Positions 16,000 to 24,875 of a stretch of DNA of 64,000 bases are shown in pieces (the first letter of the stretch is position 1; each line of letters starts with the position of its first letter). The translations under genes were made by a program, and so were the position numbers. The notes under the pieces are model-generated. The model did not search any database. It saw only the letters and a list, made by a program, of their open reading frames with translations, and was not told the DNA's origin. Origin of the DNA: CAZIAK01 sp964537035 (GTDB lineage: Bacteria > Planctomycetota > B15-G4); NCBI GenBank assembly GCA_964537035.1, contig CAZIAK010000015.1:28115-92114 (forward strand), in the 5' to 3' direction.

Positions 16000-17853
16000 G
16001 TGTCCAGCGAGAGCAGTTCAACCAGTGATGACGCGGGCGTCGACGGCGCCGACGGGAGCGGTGCGATCAGCGATGGCAGCGTAGAGGACACCGCGGGCGG
16101 GAGTGAGCACACCGAGGGCAGCGCTGCGGGCAGGGCCGAAGAACCCGCCGAGGCTGCCTTGGGTCCCGCCGACTGGCCCAGCGTTCTGGCCGCCATGGAG
16201 CGGCTGGCGGGAGACGGTGAGCTGTTGGCCGAGCTGGACGCCGAGCTGCGTGAGCGCTTGCTGAAGGCCAGCGGCTCGTTGGCGCGCCCCGGCCGCCTGG
16301 CCCGGGCTCAGTACCGCAAGTCGCGTCGCACCAAGCGGCGCAACGAGTTGAAGGCCGAGGACGAAGCCGTCCTCAATCGCACGCGCATTCGCAACCAGCG
16401 CATCGCCCTGGTCTATCCCACGCCAGAACCTGTGGCCAGCAACGCGCTCACCGACGGCGGGAGCGGCGAGAGAAGCGTGGCCGGCGAGAGCAAATCGGCG
16501 CCATCGGCTGAGACCGTGGGCCGCGTGCGTGTCACTCGCAGCTGCTACATCTGCAAGGCCGACTTCAACGACGTGCATGTGTTCTACGACTGTCTGTGTC
16601 CGAGCTGCGCGGTTTTCAATCTGGGCAAGCGGGAGCAGACCGCTGACCTCACTGGCAAGGTGGCCCTGCTCACCGGTGGCCGGGTGAAGATCGGCTTTCA
16701 GGTGGGCATCAAGCTGCTGCGGGCGGGCGCCGAGCTGATCGTCACCACGCGCTTCCCCCGAGATGCGGCCACCCGCTATGCGGCCGAGCCCGACTTCGAT
16801 GTGTGGCGCGAGCGCCTGTCGATCCACGGCCTCGACCTGCGTCACACCCCGAGCGTCGAGGCCCTGAGCCAGCATCTGCTGAAGACCGCAGGGCGCCTCG
16901 ACTTCGTGATCAACAACGCCTGTCAGACCGTTCGCCGCCCGCCGGGGTTCTACGCCCACTTGATGGAGGGGGAGGAGCTTCCTTACGGCGACCTGTCGAG
17001 GGAGACCCGGCAGCTGTTGGCTGATCACGAAGAGCTGCGCTCGGCGCACCAGCGGTTGGCTGCGGACACGTCGGCAGGGGGGAGACACCCGGCCGCCCCG
17101 GGTGAGCCTGGTGGCGTGGCCGCGAGCGCCCCAGGTGCGCCAGGTGCGCCAGGTGCGCCAGGTGCGGCAGATGCGCCAGGTGACCCTGACCGCACCGTTC
17201 TTGAACAGCCGGCCAGTGGGCGAGGCGTCCTCGACAGGGCCACGGGCTTGACCCTGTCCGCCGCGCTGTCGCAGGTTGCGCTGGTCAAGGGCGACAGCGA
17301 CACGGGCAGCCATCTCTTCCCCGAGGACACCCTCGACGCCGACCTGCAGCAGGTCGATCTGCGCGATCGCAACAGCTGGCGCCTGGCTCTCGACGAGGTG
17401 CCCACCGTCGAGCTGCTGGAGGTGCACCTGGTCAACGCCGTGGCCCCGTTCGTGCTGGCTGCCAGGCTCAAGCCGCTCATGCTGGCCACAGCCAACCACG
17501 ACAAGCACATCGTCAACGTCTCCGCCATGGAGGGTCAGTTCTATCGGGTCTTCAAGACCGACAAGCACCCTCACACCAACATGGCCAAGGCCTCCCTGAA
17601 CATGCTCACCCGCACGTCAGCCCCCGATTACCAGCGCGACGGCATCCACATGAACAGCGTGGACACGGGCTGGATCACCGACGAAGACCCTGCCCACATC
17701 ACCAAGCAGAAGCAGGCCGAGCACGGCTTCTTTCCGCCCCTCGATCACGTCGACGCCGCCGCCCGCATCCTCGACCCGATCTTCGTGGGCATGCTCACCG
17801 GCGAGCACATCTGGGGCCAGTTCTTGAAGGACTACAAGCCCGCGTCGTGGTAA
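16000..17853 (+). CDS. Short-chain dehydrogenase/reductase family protein with zinc ribbon and missing catalytic Tyr
   Basis: A 617-residue protein with a GTG start. Residues 1-60 are Ser/Asp/Gly rich and probably disordered; about 60-135 is a charged helical region. Near 181-206 is a zinc ribbon (CYIC ... CPSC). From about residue 220 a Rossmann fold follows (KVALLTGGRVKIGFQVG), with TTRFPRDAATRYA, LDFVINNACQTVRRPPGFY, DLQQVDLRDRNSWRL, VHLVNAVAPFVLA, IVNVSAMEGQF and HPHTNMAKASLNMLTRT, and it ends FLKDYKPASW. This is a known but uncharacterised SDR family, also in actinobacteria and eukaryotes from memory. The catalytic Ser region and Lys are present, but the Tyr of YxxxK is Thr (TNMAK). A low-complexity Ala-Pro-Gly insert sits between core blocks. 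Substrate unknown. Confidence 0.85.
   Translation: MSSESSSTSDDAGVDGADGSGAISDGSVEDTAGGSEHTEGSAAGRAEEPAEAALGPADWPSVLAAMERLAGDGELLAELDAELRERLLKASGSLARPGRLARAQYRKSRRTKRRNELKAEDEAVLNRTRIRNQRIALVYPTPEPVASNALTDGGSGERSVAGESKSAPSAETVGRVRVTRSCYICKADFNDVHVFYDCLCPSCAVFNLGKREQTADLTGKVALLTGGRVKIGFQVGIKLLRAGAELIVTTRFPRDAATRYAAEPDFDVWRERLSIHGLDLRHTPSVEALSQHLLKTAGRLDFVINNACQTVRRPPGFYAHLMEGEELPYGDLSRETRQLLADHEELRSAHQRLAADTSAGGRHPAAPGEPGGVAASAPGAPGAPGAPGAADAPGDPDRTVLEQPASGRGVLDRATGLTLSAALSQVALVKGDSDTGSHLFPEDTLDADLQQVDLRDRNSWRLALDEVPTVELLEVHLVNAVAPFVLAARLKPLMLATANHDKHIVNVSAMEGQFYRVFKTDKHPHTNMAKASLNMLTRTSAPDYQRDGIHMNSVDTGWITDEDPAHITKQKQAEHGFFPPLDHVDAAARILDPIFVGMLTGEHIWGQFLKDYKPASW
17128..17181 (+). repeat. 9-bp tandem repeat encoding Ala-Pro-Gly
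   Basis: Six copies of a 9-base unit close to GCGCCAGGT, some degenerate (one reads GCGGCAGAT), inside the SDR gene. They encode a flexible (Ala-Pro-Gly)n linker between conserved SDR blocks. Being a multiple of three, copy-number change would keep the frame. Confidence 0.9.
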
Positions 17854-17868
17854 GGGGGGACTCCCCCC
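17854..17868. terminator. GC hairpin between convergent genes, possible bidirectional terminator
   Basis: Six G, three bases, six C directly after the SDR stop codon and 6 bases before the stop of the convergent uup gene. Stem of 6 GC pairs with a 3-base loop. No T tract follows on either strand, so termination activity is only inferred from position. Confidence 0.45.
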
Positions 17869-17874
17869 GAGCGT

Positions 17875-19929
17875 TCAGCGCCCGCCGGCCTCGCTGTGGC
17901 GGGTCTCGAGTTCCTCCCAGCGGTCGCTGAGCTCTGCCACCTCGGCTGCGAGCTTCTCCCGCGCGGCCTGCAGGCGCTGTGCCTCTGCTTTCGGGCCGCT
18001 GTAGAGCTTGGGGTCGGCCAGCTGTTCGTCGAGGGTCACCAGGTCGGCCTCTGCGGTCTCGATCTTGTCGGGGAGCGCCTCCAGTTCGGTGAGCTCCCAG
18101 CGGGTCAGCCGGCTGGGAGCCGATGGTGTCGCCTTCGAGCGATCGCCGCCGCCGCTTTCAGCCTGTCTCGGAACATCGCTCTTGGTGGAGCTTCGCCCGA
18201 GAGCGCTGGCATCGGTTGCGCCGCTCCTGCCCGTAGGCGAGGACGCGCCGCTGTTCTTCTTGCGGCCCTTGGCAGCCTCAGGCGCTTCATTCGCCGAGCC
18301 CACCCTGTTGCCCGGCCCGCGCTTGACCACCCGCTCCAACAACTCACTCGCCGAGCAGGCATCAAACGTCAATCCGCCCTTGCCGTCGAGGTGGGCTACC
18401 AGGGTCGCCACCCGGTCGAGAAACCAGCGGTCGTGGCTGACCACCAGCACCGTGCCGGGGAAGGCCACCAAGGCCTCTTCGAGGGCGCGGAGCGTGGGCA
18501 GGTCGAGGTCATTCGTCGGCTCGTCGAGCACCAGCACGTTGCCGCCTTCGAGCAGCAGCTTGGCCAACAGCACCCGGTTGCGTTCGCCGCCGGACAGCTC
18601 GCGCACGGGCCGGTGCTTGGTCTGTCCCGGGAAGAGGAAACGATCGAGGAACGACTCGATGTGCAGGGACTGCTCGGCCACGGTGACGTACTTCGCCGCG
18701 CCGGCCACCTCTTCTGCCACGGTGGCGTCCGGGTCGAGGTCTTCTCGTGACTGATCGATCGAGGCGAAGTTCACGGTCTCGCCGATGGTCACCGTGCCCG
18801 AGTCTGGTTGCAGCTCGCCCAGCACCAGATCGAGCAGGGTCGACTTGCCCGCGCCGTTGGGGCCCAGGATGCCGAGCCGCTCCCCCGCGCCGATCTCCAG
18901 ATCAAAGGTGGGCAGGATGACCTTGTCGCCCCGGGAGAACGCAACGCCTTGCATGGTGATGACCCGGGCGCCCAGGCGCGGCCCCGGCGGCAGCTTCAGC
19001 GCGAGCTCTTCAGGCAGCAAGGTGGGCGCGGCGTCGACCAGCGCGCCGTGTCGCTGGATGCGCGCCTTGGCCTTGCCCGTCCGAGCCGGGGGCCCGCGGA
19101 CCATCCACGCGGTCTCGCGCCGCAGCAGGTTGCGCCGCGCCTCTTCGACGTGCCGTTCGCTGGCCAGCCGCTCGGAGCGAGCCACCAGGTAGTCGCCGTA
19201 GCTGCCCTTGTATTCGTGCAGCTGTCCTCGATCGACCTCGACGATGCGGTCGACCACCCGGTCGAGCAAGTAGCGGTCGTGGGTGACCATGACCAGGCCG
19301 CAGGGCAGCTCCGCCAGCAGCCCTTCGAGCCACAGCGTCACCTCTGCGTCGAGATGGTTGGTGGGCTCGTCGAGCAGCAGCAGGTCGGGGCCGGAGAGCA
19401 GCAGCCGGGCCAGGGCCACGCGCCTCCGCTCGCCGCCAGAGAGCCGCCCGCAGAGCGCTTCAGGGTCGGGCAGGCCCAGGTGGGCGATGGTCGACTCGAC
19501 CCGGTGCTCCACATCGTAGCCACCCATGGCCTCCAGCTCATCTTCGAGACGAGCCTGTTCGGTCAGCAGCCCGTTCACGGCGCTGTCGGGCAGGCAGGGC
19601 TGGGACAGCTCGCCGTGCACCCGGTTGATCCGGTCGAGCACAGCGTCTCGTTCGCCGAGCCCGGCGCGGACGGCCTTTCGGATGGTGGCCTGGGGATCGA
19701 CCACGGGCTCCTGGGTGAGAAAGCCCACCCGCAGGTCGCGGCGCTTGACCACCGTGCCGTCGTCGGGCGTCTCGGCGCCGGCGAGAATGCGCAAGAGGGT
19801 CGACTTGCCCGAGCCGTTGGGGCCGATGAGGCCGACCCGGTCTCCGTCACCTACGTGCAGCGAGACGTCGTCGAGCAGCACGCGATGGGCGAGGCTGCGG
19901 CAGATGCCGGTGGCGTCGAGCAGGGTCAT
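17875..19929 (-). CDS. uup: ABC-F ATPase, Uup-like
   Basis: A soluble protein with two ATPase domains and no membrane segment, 684 residues. First domain: GPNGSGKST, LSGGERRRVALARLLL, LLLLDEPTNHLD. Linker with ETAWMVRGPPARTGKAKARI, typical of Uup (other members read TAWMRRG). Second domain: GPNGAGKST, LSGGERNRVLLAKLLLEG, VLVLDEPTNDLD. After a Ser/Gly/Lys-rich stretch comes a C-terminal coiled coil (about residues 595-675, LPDKIETAEADLVTLDEQLA), the Uup DNA-binding-type domain. Family role: ribosome-associated ABC-F factor; Uup is linked to ribosome function and to precise excision of transposons in E. coli. It lies 15 bases downstream of the DinB-like gene, same strand. Confidence 0.92.
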   Translation of the reverse strand: MTLLDATGICRSLAHRVLLDDVSLHVGDGDRVGLIGPNGSGKSTLLRILAGAETPDDGTVVKRRDLRVGFLTQEPVVDPQATIRKAVRAGLGERDAVLDRINRVHGELSQPCLPDSAVNGLLTEQARLEDELEAMGGYDVEHRVESTIAHLGLPDPEALCGRLSGGERRRVALARLLLSGPDLLLLDEPTNHLDAEVTLWLEGLLAELPCGLVMVTHDRYLLDRVVDRIVEVDRGQLHEYKGSYGDYLVARSERLASERHVEEARRNLLRRETAWMVRGPPARTGKAKARIQRHGALVDAAPTLLPEELALKLPPGPRLGARVITMQGVAFSRGDKVILPTFDLEIGAGERLGILGPNGAGKSTLLDLVLGELQPDSGTVTIGETVNFASIDQSREDLDPDATVAEEVAGAAKYVTVAEQSLHIESFLDRFLFPGQTKHRPVRELSGGERNRVLLAKLLLEGGNVLVLDEPTNDLDLPTLRALEEALVAFPGTVLVVSHDRWFLDRVATLVAHLDGKGGLTFDACSASELLERVVKRGPGNRVGSANEAPEAAKGRKKNSGASSPTGRSGATDASALGRSSTKSDVPRQAESGGGDRSKATPSAPSRLTRWELTELEALPDKIETAEADLVTLDEQLADPKLYSGPKAEAQRLQAAREKLAAEVAELSDRWEELETRHSEAGGR

Positions 19930-19944
19930 GGTGGAGCGTTCTGC

Positions 19945-20424
19945 TCAGGCCGGTTCGTTGTGCTGCGTGTTGATGGAGGCGTCGTCGTAGAAGGCGATGC
20001 CGTGGGCTGCCCCGGCCCGCTGCTTGGCGATGGCCACGAGCTGGCCCGTGTGCCAGGAGAAGTGCTCGACCACGTGGTACACGGCCTGCAACGGCGAGGT
20101 GTCGAAGCCCTGGAGCACCACGGGCCGGGTGAGGTCGGCGCTGTCGAGCGACTCAAGGGTCGCGCAGGCGTCCCGCACGGTCTGCACCATGTTGGCGAAG
20201 AGCGCCGCCTTGCCTGGGCCGTCGGTGGCGGCGAACTCTGCGGCCCGGTCCCGTTGATCTTCACCGTCGCCCAGCCCGCAGACGATCCATTGCTGCACGT
20301 TGCCGGTCAGGTGCAGCAGGATCGTGCCCGCGCTGAGGGCGCCGTCGTTGGGACGCCACCACAGATCGTCAGCGGGCAAGCTGGCCAGGGCCTGTTCGAT
20401 GCGGGGCAGGTACTCATCCCGCAA
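19945..20424 (-). CDS. DinB-like four-helix protein (DUF1572/DinB superfamily)
   Basis: About 160 residues with the DinB superfamily pattern: an N-terminal helix ending YLPRIEQALASLPADDLWW, then GTILLHLTGNVQQWI with the first metal-type His, and VYHVVEHFSWHTGQLV with the paired HxxxH site. Family members are metal-binding proteins, often thiol transferases or of unknown function. The start is uncertain. TTG 20424 is given here, but it cuts the first helix. The frame remains open upstream through AFLRHSVEFLRDEYL to a CTG at 20478, which has AAGGG about 9 bases upstream and overlaps the SRPBCC stop. No ATG or GTG is in frame nearby. It lies between the SRPBCC gene and uup in one minus-strand group. 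Confidence 0.82.
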   Translation of the reverse strand: MRDEYLPRIEQALASLPADDLWWRPNDGALSAGTILLHLTGNVQQWIVCGLGDGEDQRDRAAEFAATDGPGKAALFANMVQTVRDACATLESLDSADLTRPVVLQGFDTSPLQAVYHVVEHFSWHTGQLVAIAKQRAGAAHGIAFYDDASINTQHNEPA

Positions 20425-20474
20425 GAACTCGACCGAGTGGCGCAGGAAGGCCAGGGCTGTGTCGTCTGGGGGAG

Positions 20475-21011
20475 TCAGTTCACGTTCCCTTCGACCATGC
20501 CCTTGATGCCGGTGAGACCGGTCTCAAGGTTGCTGCCAACGAGCGGCACGAAGGCCTTGCTGATGACCTTGTCCCAGGGCATGTCGCCGGATGCGCCCCA
20601 GCTCTTCCAGGTGATCTCGGTGCCGTCGCCAGACTGCGCGTACTCGAACGAGCCGTAGATCTTGTCGGGCATGTCTTCGAAGGAGAGGAAGTACTCGATG
20701 CCTTCGAGGGACGCTGCGGTGATCTCCAGGCGACCCACACCCATCTCATCACCGGCCCACTCTTCGACGGCACCAACGCCGGCGTCGGCGCCGGAGAACG
20801 TCGTCTTCATGGTGGGGTCGATGGCGGTGTTCCAGGCCGACCAGTCGTTCCAGCGGCGCAGGTCAGCCACCAGGGGCTGGATCTCGCTCACGTCGCCGGT
20901 CACCACGATCTTGCGTTCGCACTCCCACTCGGGTTCCAGGAACAGACCCGTGACCACGATGGCGATGACGAGCACGACCATGGCCTTGGCGAGGAACTGG
21001 ATGGCCTTCAT
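20475..21011 (-). CDS. SRPBCC (START/Bet v1-like) family protein with N-terminal membrane anchor
   Basis: A 178-residue protein. Residues 6-26 form a single hydrophobic helix (FLAKAMVVLVIAIVVTGLFL). After it comes a helix-grip domain starting CERKIVVTGDVSEIQPLVADLRRW, with NDWSAWNT, GVGAVEEWAG and GTEITWKSWGASGDMPW, typical of polyketide cyclase/SRPBCC proteins. These bind hydrophobic ligands; the ligand here is unknown. ATG 21011 is preferred over one 27 bases upstream because GGAG lies 8 bases before it and the anchor then begins at the N-terminus. First gene of the SRPBCC-DinB-uup group. Confidence 0.85.
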   Translation of the reverse strand: MKAIQFLAKAMVVLVIAIVVTGLFLEPEWECERKIVVTGDVSEIQPLVADLRRWNDWSAWNTAIDPTMKTTFSGADAGVGAVEEWAGDEMGVGRLEITAASLEGIEYFLSFEDMPDKIYGSFEYAQSGDGTEITWKSWGASGDMPWDKVISKAFVPLVGSNLETGLTGIKGMVEGNVN

Positions 21012-21123
21012 GGCGGGGGCTCCGAGAGGCTGGATCACCGCCAGCGCGGCGGCGTTCGCCGCAGCATACTCGGGGGCCTCGGTGGCCGCACGCCTTGCTC
21101 AGAACGCCGTGATGGCTTGACGT

Positions 21124-23658
21124 TCAGGGAACGACAGCCGCCATGGCAGTGGTCGCAGCGGGCGTTCCTGGGACGAACCAGGCCTGGACGAAGAACTGAA
21201 AGCCCGAAGGCGTCCCGGCGGGCCAGGTCGATGTGATCAGTGCCTCTCCTGCAAGGTCGGTGTTGAAGGGCAAGAGAACGTCAGGGAAGGGCACCAATGT
21301 GCCGCCCTTGAAAGGCGCTGAGAGGGATGTGAGGCCGAGCACCAGCTGCCCGGCCGCGCTGGGCGACGCGTACTCGATCAGCAGATCGACCGTGGATCCC
21401 GGAGTCAGGGGACCGCCTCCACTCAGTCGAGAATGGCCGTCCACTCCGGCGAGTGACTCACCGAGTTGGGTCCAGGGGCCAGCGCCGTAGCTGACCAGCC
21501 CCAGGCGCCCGCAGTGCACGATGTCGAGCGCTCCGTCTCCATTGACATCGCCCAAGGTGCCGCGGAATCCCACGTTGGTGTCCCCCGGCCCCTGGAGCGA
21601 AGTCTGAACCGTGAAGCCGCCCAGACCGTCGCCCAGCCAGAGGTACATGCCTTCGCCCTCAGCCACCACATCCAGGTTGCCGTCGTCGTTGATGTCACCG
21701 GCTAGCAGGCCCATGCCGAGCAGATCGAACGTGCCCTGACTGAAGGCGGCCAGAGGACCAAACGTCCCGTCGCCAAGGCCGCCGAACCGTCCCAGTCCCC
21801 GGGCTAAGATATCTGTGAAGAACCCTCCCGCATGGAGGTCAAGGAGGCCATCGCCGTCGCTGTCACCCAAGACGCTGTCCTGCAGGGTTGCCTGTTCTGC
21901 GGACGGGATCGCCGTCGTGATCGCGGCAAACTGACCGAAGCCACCATTGAGCGCCGTGCGCATGTCAGTGATCTTGCCTGCGGCGATGAGCAGGTCGAGG
22001 TCGCCGTCCAGGTCGAGATCGCCCAGGCGTACGGTGTTCACTTTGGGCGCCATTGAGGTGAACCTCGTGAAGGCAATGGACAGCCCTCCTGCACCGTCGT
22101 TGAGCACCGTGTGTACCAGCCGGTTGGCTTGACTGAAGTCGTCGGACACTCGCACAGCATCGATGTCTCCATCGCCGTCAAGGTCACCCAGCTCCAGGGC
22201 CAGCTGTTGCTCGTTGGCGGTCAGGGCCAGGGGGGTGGGATCGGCCGCAAAGACCGCGGGCGCCGTGGCCAGGTTCACATGCAAGGTCGCAGCGGGCACG
22301 CTCGAACCGGGACGGGTGCTGGTCACCAAATCGAGCAGCCCGTCGCCGTCCATGTCTGCCACGCGCAGCCAACCGGCGTTGATGCCCACGCTCTGCAAGT
22401 CTCCCAGACGGCCCGCCGGGAGCCCCTTGGCGATGCGCACCTCGCCATAGATCATCACATCGGGGTAGCCGTCGAGGTCGACGTCTGCCACGTGGGGGTC
22501 GTAGACACCGGCGCCTGACCAGGCGTTACGCAGCTCGCCATGCCCGTTACCGAGAAGGGCAACGACCTGGGTCGGGCCCAGAAACGGGCTCCAGGCGAGG
22601 ATCCGGTCGGGGGCACCATCGCGGTTCACGTCGCCAGCCAGCATGAGCTTGGCTGTGCTGTCGGAGAGGGGCGAGCCGGAAACAAAGCCGTGAGTGCTCG
22701 TCTGCACCGCGAGTTCCCACGCGGGCTGGACGCCGCTGGCGACTTGCACCAGGACGTCGACCAGTCCATCGCGATTCTCGTCGGTGAACATGCGCTCGTC
22801 AAAATCGTGATCTGCGTCGGCCACTACGGTCGGGGCCGAGAAGAGACCCGTGCCGTCGGAGAGGTGCAAGAGCCAGTCGCTGCCGTCGCGCACCAGCACG
22901 TCCGCGTTGCCGTCACCGTCCATGTCATGGGCGAGCAGTGAGTCACTGGCTTGGGGCGGCGAGGCGGTGACCGCAAGGTCCGCACCGAAGCCGCCGCCCA
23001 ACTGGGAGAAGCGCACGACCACGGGGGCACAGCCGGGAACCACACAGCTGCTGTGGTGAAGCACCGCATCGTCCAGGCCGTCTCCGTTCATGTCGGCCAG
23101 CACGACCTGGGCCAGGATGCCGTTCGTGGCGACCAGGCTGACCGGGGAGAACCCCGCCGAGCCCAGGCTCTCGTGCACCCGCAACTGGGCGTCCAGGCCG
23201 GTGAGGGTCACGATGTCGTCGAGCCCGTCACCGTTCATGTCTCCGAAGGCAGCCTTGGACAGTCCTGTAGATCCAGGCACGGTCACTACCTGGGCGAAGG
23301 TGCCAGCACCTGTGGCGAGCAGCGTCCGCACGCTGGTGCCGATCACGCCGACGTCGGCCAATCCATCACCGTTGAAGTCGGCCACTTGCAGGGTCTCGGC
23401 GGACGAGACTGAGATCGGCGTCACGAACCCATCGGCAAACCCGCCCAGCCCGTCACCCAGGTGGACCACCAAGCTGCCCGTGTACAGTGCGACGAGATCG
23501 AGAACGCCGTCGCCGTCCACATCGCCAAGGTCTTGCAACTCGGCACCGCTGGGGAGTGTCGTGACCTGCAAGCTGGGCGGATCTCCGGCGCACAGTGGCA
23601 TGGCCAAGAGCCCGAGCGCCAGTATCGTCACGCCTGAGTAGAGTCGGATCGTCGCCAT
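21124..23658 (-). CDS. Large exported FG-GAP/VCBS repeat protein with shared C-terminal domain
   Basis: An 844-residue protein with a signal peptide (YSGVTILALGLLAMPLCAG, cleavage near residue 25). Then about fourteen Asp-rich calcium-binding repeats of the form GDxDGDGxxDLV (for example LGDVDGDGVLDLV, VADFNGDGLADVG, FGDMNGDGLDDIV, LGDLDGDGDIDAV, LGDVNGDGALDIV), spread over residues 43-730. This is enough for two integrin-like beta-propellers. Residues about 730-844 are the shared C-terminal domain (LAGVDGHSRLSGGGPL, SAPFKGGTLVPFPDV, TSTWPAGTPSGFQFF). It is probably a cell-surface or secreted protein; ligand unknown. ATG 23658 has AAGG 9 bases upstream. Confidence 0.9.
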   Translation of the reverse strand: MATIRLYSGVTILALGLLAMPLCAGDPPSLQVTTLPSGAELQDLGDVDGDGVLDLVALYTGSLVVHLGDGLGGFADGFVTPISVSSAETLQVADFNGDGLADVGVIGTSVRTLLATGAGTFAQVVTVPGSTGLSKAAFGDMNGDGLDDIVTLTGLDAQLRVHESLGSAGFSPVSLVATNGILAQVVLADMNGDGLDDAVLHHSSCVVPGCAPVVVRFSQLGGGFGADLAVTASPPQASDSLLAHDMDGDGNADVLVRDGSDWLLHLSDGTGLFSAPTVVADADHDFDERMFTDENRDGLVDVLVQVASGVQPAWELAVQTSTHGFVSGSPLSDSTAKLMLAGDVNRDGAPDRILAWSPFLGPTQVVALLGNGHGELRNAWSGAGVYDPHVADVDLDGYPDVMIYGEVRIAKGLPAGRLGDLQSVGINAGWLRVADMDGDGLLDLVTSTRPGSSVPAATLHVNLATAPAVFAADPTPLALTANEQQLALELGDLDGDGDIDAVRVSDDFSQANRLVHTVLNDGAGGLSIAFTRFTSMAPKVNTVRLGDLDLDGDLDLLIAAGKITDMRTALNGGFGQFAAITTAIPSAEQATLQDSVLGDSDGDGLLDLHAGGFFTDILARGLGRFGGLGDGTFGPLAAFSQGTFDLLGMGLLAGDINDDGNLDVVAEGEGMYLWLGDGLGGFTVQTSLQGPGDTNVGFRGTLGDVNGDGALDIVHCGRLGLVSYGAGPWTQLGESLAGVDGHSRLSGGGPLTPGSTVDLLIEYASPSAAGQLVLGLTSLSAPFKGGTLVPFPDVLLPFNTDLAGEALITSTWPAGTPSGFQFFVQAWFVPGTPAATTAMAAVVP

Positions 23659-23839
23659 GCGGGCCGCCTTCAGTTCGGGGGTTCGCAGCTTGCCTAGCAG
23701 TTCTCACTGGGTAGCCATAGGAGCGAATGCGCTTCCCGTAACAAGTCAGGCACAGGTCTCCCCACCATGGACTGCGCGCTGTCGCGAGACTCTGGCCCAC
23801 AGGTCGTCTCGATCAAGCCCCGCGCCGCCCCTCGTCAGC

Positions 23840-24820
23840 TCACCACTGATCCGCCCGATGCAGGGCCCAGGCGGCCTCGTCCTCGGCGATGGACGGCCAG
23901 CACTCCGCGCCCACCGGCTTGCGGTAGCCCAGATCCCACGCCGCCTTCAGCACCCGGTTGTAGTGGATCTCACCCGTGCCTGGCTCGCGGCGCCCGGGGT
24001 TGTCGGCGAGCTGCAAGTAGCCCACCTGATCGAAGCCCGCTTCGAGGCGGCGCACCAGATCGCCCTCGCTGATCTGCATGTGATAGAGGTCCCAGTTGAT
24101 CTTCACCATGGGCGAGTTGACCGCACGGCAGATGGCCAGGGCCGGATCGCTGCCGTAGAGACAGTGCCCCTTGTGATCGACCCGGATGTTCATGGGCTCG
24201 AGAATCAGCATCAGCCCGGCAGACTCGACGAGCGGGGCCACCCGAACCAGCGCGGTGGTGATGTGCTCGTGCATCTCCTCCTGGCTCATGCCCGGCTGAT
24301 CGTTGCCGCCCACCACCGTGGCCATGGGCGCGCCGATGATACGAGCCACCTCGCAGGCGCGATCGATGGCACGCACGAAGTCATCGTGGTGGGCCGGGTC
24401 GTTCATCCCCGGCACGAATCCCCAGGCAGTGAACTGGGACACGGAGATGCCAAGCTCGCCGCACACCGCTGCGATGGCGGCCAGGTCCTTGCCTTCGTGG
24501 TTCCAGAACTCGATGTCGGTGAAGCCGAGGGCGGCGGCGGCGCGGATGCGTTCGACGAACGGACGGTCGCTCCACCACATCTCCAGGTTCATGGCGAAGC
24601 GCGTGTGCGCCGTGTGCCCGGGGAGGTCGGCAGTGGGGGCGAGCGCGCCGCCGGCGATGGGTGCGCCTTGCACGCCAGCCGCCCCAGGAGCCCCCGCTTC
24701 GGCCCGGTTGTTGTGCGCCCATGCTGCGAGTGGCTTGGGAGTGGCAGCCAGCGCCGCGCCTGCAGAGCTCAACGCCAGGCCTGCGCCGAGCAGGTGACGA
24801 CGGGTCATGGGGTCTGTCAT
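23840..24820 (-). CDS. Tat-exported hydroxypyruvate isomerase-like TIM-barrel protein
   Basis: A 326-residue protein. The N-terminus has a twin-arginine-type signal (TRRHLLGAGLALSSAGAALA), followed by a Gly/Ala-rich stretch to about residue 70. Then an AP-endonuclease-2-type TIM barrel: AMNLEMWWSDRPFVERI, GFTDIEFWNHEGKDL, VVGGNDQPG, LMLILEPMNIRVDHKG (metal Glu), VKINWDLYHMQISEGD (metal Asp/His), YLQLADNPGRREPGTGEIHY, VGAECWPS. The pattern is like hydroxypyruvate isomerase and related sugar isomerases. Export plus proximity to the PVC haem protein suggests periplasmic sugar conversion; the substrate is unknown. Two close ATGs (24820 and 24808) could start it; 24820 has GAG upstream. Confidence 0.88.
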   Translation of the reverse strand: MTDPMTRRHLLGAGLALSSAGAALAATPKPLAAWAHNNRAEAGAPGAAGVQGAPIAGGALAPTADLPGHTAHTRFAMNLEMWWSDRPFVERIRAAAALGFTDIEFWNHEGKDLAAIAAVCGELGISVSQFTAWGFVPGMNDPAHHDDFVRAIDRACEVARIIGAPMATVVGGNDQPGMSQEEMHEHITTALVRVAPLVESAGLMLILEPMNIRVDHKGHCLYGSDPALAICRAVNSPMVKINWDLYHMQISEGDLVRRLEAGFDQVGYLQLADNPGRREPGTGEIHYNRVLKAAWDLGYRKPVGAECWPSIAEDEAAWALHRADQW

Positions 24821-24875
24821 GGTCGATCTCGCTGCTGTGTGGGGCTCAAGTGAACAGGCCTGGCAGGGCCTGGGG

